64,000 bases of DNA from Closterium sp. Naga37s-1 (lineage: Eukaryota > Streptophyta > Zygnematophyceae > Desmidiales > Closteriaceae): contig CANJKZ010000820.1 of NCBI GenBank assembly GCA_947471745.1, positions 2,703,501-2,767,500 of the forward strand, read 5' to 3'. Below the pieces are notes generated by a model. It did no database searches. It worked only from the letters and a program-made list of their open reading frames with translations, and had not been told where the DNA came from. Shown here piece by piece: positions 46,301 to 52,383 of the stretch (position 1 is the stretch's first letter; the number at the start of each line of letters is the position of its first letter). Position numbers and translations under genes: made by a program.

Positions 46301-46906
46301 TGGGAGTGGGAGCTCACGAGAGGTGTACTCTGGCCGCGTTGACCGCTGCCGCCCTCCTTGCTCCTCCTCGTCGTCCTCCTCCTCCTCCGCAGCCGCGTCG
46401 TCCTGCGGTGAGATCACAACCGACAAACGCACGGCACTGCGGGGAATAAAATCTTCATTGCCTTTGTCAAGGAAACATGTCGCACACTTGATTAAAATGG
46501 AGACGACATATTTTATTCATACAAAGTGCATCAGTAAAGACGACAAACTGCGCGCCAGCGGCGAATCGAGCTAAGCTGCAAGCGGCAGACAACTGGGTAA
46601 CATCAAATCACTCCCTTTGCCGCGCCACGGCAATCCATAGCAACGGCGGACACGCTTTTTGTAACGCGACGGACAAGCGCCACGAGGTGAGGCGAAACAC
46701 GCATGGGTGAGTGGCGGCGGAGGCACGCGAGCGAGTCGCACCTGGTCGGCGAGCATGCGCGCCATGCGCTCCGCCTTCTCCTTCTCCGCGCGCCGCTTCT
46801 CGTCCAGCTTGCGACTCTTCGCCACCCACGCCATCAGATCGTCGCCCGCATCGCCGCCGCCGTTCGCAGTCGCGGCGGCATCGCCTTTGCGAGCCTTGGG
46901 AGCCAT
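16080..46906 (-). CDS. SART1: SART1/DOT2 tri-snRNP splicing factor, 11 exons, 23-kb intron
   Basis: Homologue of SART1 (Snu66 in yeast, DOT2/MDF in Arabidopsis), a nuclear U4/U6.U5 tri-snRNP protein needed for spliceosome activation. Exons: 46906-46742, 46402-46318, 45952-45836, 45617-45524, 45250-45184, 44923-44864, 43892-42749, 19372-18870, 18463-18243, 17026-16936, 16181-16080. Every junction is GT-AG, all phases agree, and the sum is 2,649 bp (882 aa plus TGA). Family landmarks: DDLMAWVAKSRKLDEKRRAE, SRDLAGLRVRHGV, LTLKDASILAGDDVNE, FLTAEEMEQ, KLDLDKLEAQARAAGLG, LVFSDTGEFCRGLQL, RIDRIDEFGRVMTPKEAF, FHGKGPGKMKQEKRM, SPYVVITGHVKPG, GSLTPMLGHAK, VEQYLGI. Missing are the RS-rich N-terminus and the SIEETN-type motif; either the protein starts late or upstream exons were not recognised. 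Intron 7 (42748-19373) is the repeat array. Confidence 0.93.
16530..16916 (-). repeat. 20-bp minisatellite in SART1 intron 10 (about 19 copies)
   Basis: Sense-strand unit GGGGCAAGGTGAGGCAAGAT, nearly identical copy to copy, with variants where T or G changes. It starts about 25 nt inside intron 10. The unit contains GCAAG|GTGAGG, close to the real donor of exon 10 (GCCAAG|GTGGGT). Open plus-strand frames here (residue pattern LPHLAPSC) are artefacts. Confidence 0.95.
17341..17425 (-). pseudogene. Decayed copy of the end of SART1 exon 9 (copy 3)
   Basis: In the minus sense it reads VEVQEHTQSPFVVIAGRVKL then GAGTGAGTG. It matches VQAQTQSPYVVITGHVKPG|gtgagt of exon 9, with substitutions. It includes the donor region but no exon 9 start or clear acceptor, so it is a partial duplication within intron 9. 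Use as an alternative exon cannot be excluded from sequence alone. Confidence 0.75.
17583..17650 (-). pseudogene. Copy of the end of SART1 exon 9 (copy 2)
   Basis: In the minus sense it reads RLKEVQVQAQSPYVVITGHV KPG followed by a perfect GTGAGT donor, almost identical to the real exon 9 end at 18243. Similarity fades upstream near 17650, next to the MITE at 17673. It is a partial exon duplication with an intact 5' splice site but no evident acceptor. Confidence 0.8.
17673..18172. mobile_element. PIF/Harbinger-type MITE in SART1 intron 9
   Basis: A 500-bp AT-richer element whose ends are inverted copies beginning GGGCGTGTCTC. It is flanked on both sides by TTA (17670-17672 and 18173-18175), the 3-bp duplication typical of PIF/Harbinger (Tourist) elements. 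The interior contains repeated CCGGACGGT and GAACCGTC words and no transposase. Confidence 0.8.
18535..18600 (-). pseudogene. Copy of the start of SART1 exon 9 in intron 8
   Basis: In the minus sense a pyrimidine-poor TGCAG acceptor-like end is followed by MTPKEAFHRLSPAFQTEPS, matching the start of exon 9 (MTPKEAFRKLSHAFHGKGPG) before diverging. With the two copies in intron 9, both edges of exon 9 have been duplicated outward. Real exon 9 keeps the conserved HGKGPGKMK; this copy does not. Confidence 0.75.
19688..42760 (-). repeat. 23-kb array of a 19-bp unit (about 1,200 copies) filling SART1 intron 7
   Basis: Sense-strand unit GGATGATGGTGAGNTGGCA, where N is A, G or C. The unit is the exon 7/intron 7 junction: exon 7 ends GGATGATG and intron 7 begins GTGAGCTGGCA, so copy 1 straddles the splice site and the array runs from there to within about 310 bp of exon 8. 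Each unit therefore carries a 5' splice-site-like G|GTGAG. Rare variants include 18-bp units (CCACTCAC on the plus strand), 16-bp units lacking CAT, and ATGTGACC or CTTACC changes, and these mark multi-kilobase internal duplications. On the plus strand the unit has no stop in any frame and 19 mod 3 is 1, so giant artefactual ORFs arise. Confidence 0.98.
42749..46906 (-). CDS. SART1: SART1 exons 1-7 (residues 1-577)
   Basis: Exon 1 (165 bp) starts at ATG 46906 (MAPKARKGDAAATANGGGDA) and ends LADQ|gtgcga. Exons 2-6 are short (85, 117, 94, 67, 60 bp) and carry YTSRDLAGLRVRHGV, LTLKDASILAGDDVNE, ELENVEVAEQSRRDKAYRAA and KKPMLPQYDDGQEDE. Exon 7 (1,144 bp, 43892-42749) encodes VRSRLQG, FLTAEEMEQRRAA, a basic KPKRKKESRRRR stretch, KLDLDKLEAQARAAGLG, a long acidic Glu/Gly-rich region, DDDEDLQRSLQRTRQLALRR, and the conserved FSDTGEFCRGLQLDD. 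It ends GGATGATG|GTGAGC, and those bases are the first unit of the adjoining array. The acidic region is expanded and low-complexity compared with the family. Confidence 0.9.
44019..44556 (-). repeat. 38-bp minisatellite in SART1 intron 6 (about 14 copies)
   Basis: Plus-strand unit built from GGAGTGAGGGATGGAGAAGG plus GCATGGATAAGAGGGAGG; two copies read GGAGAAG in place of GGATAAG. It fills most of intron 6. On the gene's sense strand it is a pyrimidine-rich tract. Minus-strand frames reading IPHSPPSYPCPSPSLTPLPL are by-products of the repeat. Confidence 0.95.
44946..44993. repeat. 10-bp tandem repeat in SART1 intron 5
   Basis: Four to five copies of CCACGCCACA on the plus strand, shortly before the intron 5 acceptor. 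It is small but fits the general repeat richness of this gene's introns. Confidence 0.85.
45280..45390. repeat. Imperfect 16-bp tandem repeat in SART1 intron 4
   Basis: About six copies of GGCAGGGAGGGCGAGA-type units on the plus strand, partly degenerate. The region is non-coding intron; frames crossing it read only Pro/Ser/Leu-rich low-complexity sequence on the minus strand. Confidence 0.8.
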
Positions 46907-47960
46907 GCGCGTCGCTGGGCTGTCGAGGGCTGAGGAATCTCAGGAACACAGATTGGCAAAACCAGGTGACTGACGGATGATTGAGGGATTGTCTTGTGAA
47001 CGACGGTGCTCTGCACCAGCATCTCTTGTGAAAACGGCTCACTAGCGCGTATGAGACCTTCTGGAACAAGAGCTAGCAAAATCTTTCGCGAACAAAGAAT
47101 GGAAAGTTACCACCCAAGCAATTCGCAGGAGAAACTGATTTAGGGGCGTGTTTCAACTAAGTGTTCAAAAGGATCCAAAAATCGAACCAAGAATAGTACC
47201 AGGAAGTTTTCTAAACAATGGGCTTCAGGAAAATCGAAGGAGCACTACTCGGAGTGTTGGGCTGAGCTACAAAACGCGTCTTCCATGACCCGGCCCAAGT
47301 GACTTCGAATCTGCGTCTTTCCTAGTTTCTCCGTCGCTGCCACATGTGCGATCTTCCTCGCTCTACATCTTCCATGCCTGATCAGCCCCGTCCGATCCAG
47401 CCATAGACGTGTCGTGATCCGCTGGAGAACCGCGCGTGAGTATTCTGGCGCCAGTTGGGCAGTTTACCTCGAAAACTGCTTGGGGAGACGAGGGAGTGAG
47501 GTCGCAAGCGATCAGCTAGTGCAGTGAACAGATGAGATCTTACGAGCGAATTCTGATGTATTGGCCACTGCGGAGTTGCTCCGTCATTGCAAGAGAGCGT
47601 AGGGCCTTGCCCCGGTGGTTTTCCCTGGTTTGATCACTGCGATCGTCCCGTGCGTGCGCCCAACCCGCCCACCCAACCCTTGCTTGTTCCTCGCAGCTTC
47701 CTCTTCCTTCCGCGTGCGACGGGTCTCTCTCCTCGCACGCCGACCGTGACCTGCACAGACGCTGTCTCCGGCTCACAAGCGAGCCGCCTTCTTCCTTCGT
47801 GGATCCAGAAGGGGTCAGCCCGGAGCTTTGCGCCTGCCTGGCCGTCGTTTAGGGGATATCACTCAGGCGATTGTCGCTTAGGGGATTTTTGCCCAACGGA
47901 GCGTCGCGTGTGGTGTGTGAACGATAGGAGCACCAAGGGGGTCCTTATCCGAGCCGCCCC
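46907..47960. promoter_or_regulatory. Probable bidirectional promoter between SART1 and RAB5IF-like gene
   Basis: The two genes are head to head and start 1.05 kb apart. The interval is mixed in composition and has no supported ORF, TATA box or mobile element. It must contain the 5' untranslated regions and promoters of both genes unless either has an upstream exon. This is inferred from position only. Confidence 0.45.
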
Positions 47961-49566
47961 ATGGCGACTAAGGTGCGACGGTGGGGTTGTCGCGCAGCCA
48001 CTGGCATGGTGCGATTGTGAGTTTGTCGCACAGCCACTGGCCTGGTGCGATTGTGAGGTTGTCGCACAGCTGATGGCTTGGTGCGATTGTGAGGTTGTCG
48101 CACAGCTGATGGCTTGGTGCAAGGGTGGCTGGGGAACAGAGGGGCTAGATGCACTGACGTCTCGCTCTCTCCTTCTCCCTTCCCCGGCGCCCTTCACTCT
48201 TAATGACGTCTTCTCCACTCCTTTACATTGCCTCGTTTCCTCCCACCCCCCTCCCCACCCCTCACGCGGCACACTGACAGAAGCAGTCGCAATCGGGCCT
48301 GCTCTCGTCGCTACTAAAACCAGATGTTGCTGAGGATCAGGTATGACGTGGATGACGTGGATGACGTGGATGTCGTGGATGGCGTGGATGGCGTGGATGA
48401 CGTGGATGACGTGGATGACGTGGATGGCGTGGATGACATGAGTGGTGGGAAGGCTAGGTAGAAAGTGGGCAAGAGGGATGGCGTATGAGGTGGAAGGAAG
48501 TTAGGAAAGTGCTACACTGTGGTACTGGCATGTGTTTCTGACTTTTATGAACGCGCAGAACCAAGCACGATGTGCTTGGTATGAAGCCAATGTCCCTCTT
48601 TTACAAAAGCAACATTCCTCATTTCCCTGTTTCCGTTCAATTCCGTTCCCTCCATTGCCGCCGTCTGCCCCTTCCCACGCATGCGCCCCTCCCCCGCTCC
48701 CATGGCCCATGGGCAGGATGCGTTCAAGGACGTGCTGTACTGGATGCGCCAGGTGCTCGCGGTGCTCTTTGGCGTCGTGTGGGGCATTGCGCCCATCACA
48801 GGCGGCATTGGCATCATCGGGTCAGTGGCGGCTGTGTGTGGTGTGGAGGTAGGGATGTTGGGGTGCGTTTGGGTGGTGGGTAGTAGGCCAGTAGTGGAGG
48901 GTCGTTTTGTCAGTTTGATTGTGTTCCTTGGTTGAATTTGTCCTAACCGTCAGGAAACCACGGCAGTAGTGCAAACTGGAGATTCCCAGTCGAACCAGTG
49001 CATTGCAATCTCTCCAATCACATGCCAGCGAGTTGGTCTCTTTCTGTCTAACATTTTCTCCCACCGGTGAGGAAGCTTCCTGGTGCTGAGTACTGCGGTG
49101 ATGATGAGGTACTCCTCGCTGGTAGTGAGAGAAAGAAATGCCTCACATGCCATCATCTCTTTCTCTCATTTCCTTTCTCCCAACGGCGGTGAGGCAGCTT
49201 CCTGGTGCTGAGCACGGCGGTGATGATGGGGTACTACACGCTGGTGGTGAAGGTGGACGCGGAGGAGCTGGGCGGCCACGGGGCACTGCTGCAGGAGGGC
49301 CTCCTCAACTCCTTTGGCGTCTTCCTGGTCAGTCTTGTCTCATCCGTCCCCATGCTGCTCAACTAAGGCATCCTTTCCTGAACTCTCATGTTCGCTGTGT
49401 AGGTGACTTGGTGGTGTTTCCGTAGCTTGTCGCTCTTATTGAGAGCCGGAAATACCCAGCGATACCTGAACAGGCTCTGCTGTTCTCTCTTCCCACACTT
49501 CCATTTCCGCTTGCCCCACTGCAGCTCGTTTGGATACTGCTCTTCACATATCTGCATGCCTCATGA
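47961..49566 (+). CDS. RAB5IF: RAB5IF/C20orf24-like ER membrane protein, 5 exons
   Basis: Small membrane protein of the Rab5-interacting (EMC6-like) family. The human member RAB5IF/OPTI works with TMCO1 in multipass membrane-protein biogenesis; the plant role is not established. Exons: 47961-47972, 48281-48340, 48717-48820, 49198-49327, 49525-49566, in total 348 bp (115 aa), all phases consistent. Exon 2 encodes KQSQSGLLSSLLKPDVAEDQ; exon 3 DAFKDVLYWMRQVLAVLFGV then VWGIAPITGGIGII; exon 4 FLVLSTAVMMGYYTLVVKVD and GGHGALLQEGLLNSFGVFL; exon 5 LVWILLFTYLHAS. Three hydrophobic segments fit the family. The 12-bp first exon (MATK) is inferred from a TGA just upstream of exon 2's acceptor, phase fit and donor GTGCGA; it is the least certain part. 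Confidence 0.87.
47973..48116 (+). repeat. 36-bp tandem repeat at the start of RAB5IF intron 1 (4 copies)
   Basis: Four 36-bp units run without gap from intron position +1. Each starts GTGCGA and ends CTGGCATG, CTGGCCTG or ATGGCTTG, so each unit boundary recreates a G|GTGCGA junction like the inferred donor ACTAAG|GTGCGA. The first unit is the most diverged and the last two are identical. A truncated fifth copy (GTGCAAGG) follows. Confidence 0.95.
48341..48436 (+). repeat. 9-bp tandem repeat at the start of RAB5IF intron 2 (about 10 copies)
   Basis: Unit GTGGATGAC, with variants GTGGATGGC and GTGGATGTC, running from intron position +1 where the donor itself reads GTATGAC, a shortened unit. 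It ends near ACATGAGTGG. Confidence 0.95.
49051..49128 (+). pseudogene. Partial upstream copy of RAB5IF exon 4 and its acceptor
   Basis: The pyrimidine tract, AG and first part of exon 4 are duplicated about 123 bp upstream of the real exon. The copy reads FLVLSTAVMMRYSSLVV against FLVLSTAVMMGYYTLVVKVD and ends before the conserved GGHGALLQEG block. It has an AG acceptor but no matching donor, so it is probably a dead duplication or a cryptic acceptor. Confidence 0.75.
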
Positions 49567-49774
49567 GGTGGCGCACCTGGACGATTGTAGCACCTCGCCA
49601 TGTGGACATGAAGCCTAACTGCTGTTCCTTGTGTCACACACATGTGGCCTGCTGGTCAGTCGAAATTGGATTTCTTCTTAGGATCATAGGATTGCACAAT
49701 CAACCGAAAAAATAGCCCTTTAGGATCTTTGCAGGGGTGAACTCTGAGTATGACTTGTTGTAATAGCGGAAGCT
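49567..49774 (+). other. 3' region of RAB5IF-like gene
   Basis: Sequence between the stop codon and the TTAA-flanked element. It presumably holds the 3' untranslated region; no clear AATAAA signal was seen and no other gene is supported. Confidence 0.4.
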
Positions 49775-49778
49775 TAAA

Positions 49779-52011
49779 GCCCGCATGCAAAATAGTGACC
49801 CCCGTCCCAACTTGAATGAGGAGTTGGAAGTGAGGATGAAACCAGTGTCAAAAACACTGTTTCAAACGATTTGTATGGGCAGAGTGAACTCATGTTATTG
49901 GCTCTCGCCACAATGGAACGTAATGGTTCCCGCCAAAATGAACTTTCTTTCTCATATCAGCCGTCGCATTTTTGAGTGCCGCATCCGCACGACAAACCCC
50001 AGGCGATGGTTTCCCATCGCAGGCCCAACCTCATTTTCAAGCTGGTGATGGGTGCATTACTAGATTTCTGTCGCTCCATTCATCACTAGTTTCCGCATAG
50101 CATAGTAAGTAGTATAGCTGAAAGCACAGGCGTTCGTGTCATAGCCACGTAATTACCGACGAGTGCGTCAATCGTCGACTTAGCAAGAGTGTGAAATGTA
50201 GGTTTACATGGCCTGGTAGCGCAGTGCCAGTTTCCCGTCTCAATCAATTTGTCCGTCGCCTCGCTCTCTAGTCCGTCCCGTCGCCTTTCCGTCGCCCTCG
50301 CAAACACACGCGTGACGGCCCTCCCGTCGTCGTCACGGTCTCCCCTCCCGGTCCGTTATTCTCCCGTTCACCCCTCTTGTTCTCTCGCCCTCGCGATTTC
50401 CCTCCGATCCCGTCGCCTTCCCGTTCTCCCGCCCCTCGCCTTCGATGTCCCCTCTTCCTTCCCGTCGCCCTCACTATCTCCCTTCCCTCACGTTGCCTTC
50501 GATGTCCCCCTTTTCCTTCCGTCGCCCTCGCGATATCCCTTCCCCCTCCCGTCGCCTGTCCGCTCTCTCTCCCGTCGCCTGTCCGCTCCCCCCGCCCTCG
50601 CCTTCGTGCTCTCTCCCCCGTTGCCTTCGTGCTCTCCCTCCCGTCGGCTTCGCGCCCTCCCTCCCGTCTCCTTCGCGCTCTCCCTCCCGTTGCCTGTCCG
50701 CCCTCCCTCCCGTCTCCTTCGCGCTCTCCCTCCCGTTGCCTGAACCCCCGTCCCTCCCTTCGCCTTCGCGCTCTCTCTCCCGTCGCCTGTCCGCTCCTTC
50801 TCCCCTCGCCTTCGTGCTCTCTCTCCCGTCGCCTTCGTGCTCTCCCTCCCGTCAGCTTCGCGCCCTCCCTCCCGTCTCCTTTGCGCTCTCCCTCCCGTAG
50901 CCTGTCCGCCCTCCCTCCCGTCTCCTCGCGCTCTCCCTCCCGTTGCCTGTCCGCCCTCCTTTCCGTCTCCTTCGCGCTCTCCCTCCCGTTGCCTGTCTGC
51001 CCTCCCTCCCTTCGCCTTCGCGCTCTCTCTCCCGTCGCCTGTCCGCTCCCCCTCCCCTCGCCTTCGCGCTCTCCCTCCCGTCGGCGCCCTCCCTCCCGTC
51101 TCCTTCGCGCTCTCCCTCCCGTTGCCTGTCCGCCCTCCCTACCTTCGCCTTCGCGCTCTCTCTCCCGTCGCCTGTCCGCTCTCCCTCCCATCGCCTTATC
51201 GCTCTCCCTCCCGTCGCCTTTCTCCTTCCCCACTTATCTCCTATCGCTCACGTCCTCCCCTCCCATCGGCATCGCGCTCACGTTCCGCCCTCCCGTCACC
51301 ATCGCGCTCACGTGCACCTGTCTTCGCATCGCCTTCGCGCTCATGGCCTCCCCTCCGATCACGTCTCGCGACATAAGTTAAGCTAGCAAGGACGTCTCGT
51401 GCCGTCGCTATCTCCCATCACGTTCCGCGCCGTCGTTATCTCCCCCCTTCACCCCGTCGCGCTCGCTGTTTCTCCCCCCTCTCCCCGTCGCGCTCGCTAT
51501 CTCCCACGCGATCTCATAGCGATCCCCTATTTGCAGTCGCCTACGCGATCTACTCCATTTTCCGTCGCCCGCGATCTCCCCCATTGTACGGTAAATCGCC
51601 CTCGCTATACCCCCTCCCTTACCGTTCTAATTCCCGTCGGCCCCTCTCTCTCCTCTCGAGTCACCTTGTCGTTCTTCTGTTTGCTACTTGCATCACTCGG
51701 TGTTGTTAGTTAGCTCAACATTGTGTGTATGCTGCGTGTGTGGTGGCAGGTTCCGTTGTGAAATTTGTGATGTGTTGTGCTCGATGCGGATTTGGATGGG
51801 TGGGAGAAGTGGAAATGTCATAGAAAGCTTGCGACAATTCTGTGCATGTTGCGACTGATCGTATCAGAAGTCGGAAACAACTTCAAATCGGTCTTGTTAC
51901 TACTTGGGGACTTGCCCTGTTCAGAAAAAAACACCAAACTTTCTGGAAATTTTCATGAGCTTTCTAGTGGACCCAACTAGAAGGGGGGGGTCACTGTTTT
52001 GCATGCGGGCT
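49779..52011. mobile_element. TTAA-flanked 2.2-kb element with 25-bp terminal inverted repeats
   Basis: Ends are inverted copies beginning AGCCCGCATGCAAAA, matching at 24 of 25 positions (49779-49803 and 51987-52011). TTAA lies outside both ends (49775-49778 and 52012-52015), as expected for piggyBac-like insertion; a TA duplication (mariner-like) is also compatible. No transposase is encoded. The middle is a long pyrimidine-rich repeat, so this is a non-autonomous element that has carried or grown a minisatellite. Its right end lies 11 bp from the LTR of element D. Confidence 0.75.
50270..51560. repeat. Degenerate CCCTCCCGTCGCC minisatellite inside the TTAA element
   Basis: Long run of pyrimidine-rich words such as CTCCCTCCCGTCGCCTGTCC and TTCGCGCTCTC, arranged as imperfect tandem units of about 23 and 46 bp. 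All frames across it on both strands are low-complexity (Pro/Ser/Leu/Arg on plus; Arg/Glu/Gly on minus) and none looks like a real protein. Confidence 0.85.
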
Positions 52012-52022
52012 TTAATGAGAAG

Positions 52023-52383
52023 TGTTTGAACCACCTTGCACTAGTATGTGAGGGCAAAGTAGATTGATTAAAACAAAGAGATACAAGATTATATAAGAGT
52101 ACAAGGAATATGAAGAGGTACAGTTATAACTGTTTTACTGTTGTTGTTGCGGTTCGATACAGTGGCGACTCGGGCAACTGCTCTGAAGTGAGTTAGTTGT
52201 GTGTCCTTGCTGTCGCGCTGTACTTGTCAAGTCAAAGGTCACTGACCTTTGACTTTCGCGTAACCTCCAACAGTTACTTTCAACCTCCGAGGGTTGACTC
52301 GTCGGTGCTTCGGTATGCTTCGCTTCGTTTATGCCTTTGTGTTTCGACACGACAGAGGCGCTTAAGAGCGATTGTTTCCAACA
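52023..52383 (-). repeat. 3' LTR of element D (361 bp)
   Basis: In the minus sense it begins TGTTGGAAACAATCGC and ends GGTTCAAACA. The pol stop codon lies at 52362-52364, so the last few codons of pol overlap the LTR start. It contains a perfect 27-bp palindrome (52229-52255). Confidence 0.85.
52229..52255. promoter_or_regulatory. Perfect 27-bp palindrome in LTR of D
   Basis: Thirteen-base arms AAGTCAAAGGTCA and TGACCTTTGACTT around a single C. Each arm contains TTGAC, the core of plant W-boxes bound by WRKY factors. A role as a promoter element of the retrotransposon is inferred from position and symmetry only. Confidence 0.6.

Noticed and set aside
47141..47165. GGGGCGTGTTTC, similar to the TIR of the Harbinger MITE in SART1 intron 9
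   Set aside because: No inverted partner or matching TTA duplication was found nearby, so a second copy is not supported.
50211..50235. tRNA-like A box (GGTAGCGCAGTGCC)
   Set aside because: No B box or cloverleaf arms downstream.
50249..51381. Several 150-330 codon frames rich in Pro/Ser/Leu or Arg/Glu/Gly
   Set aside because: All pass through the pyrimidine-rich minisatellite in the TTAA element; open frames on both strands at once show a composition effect.
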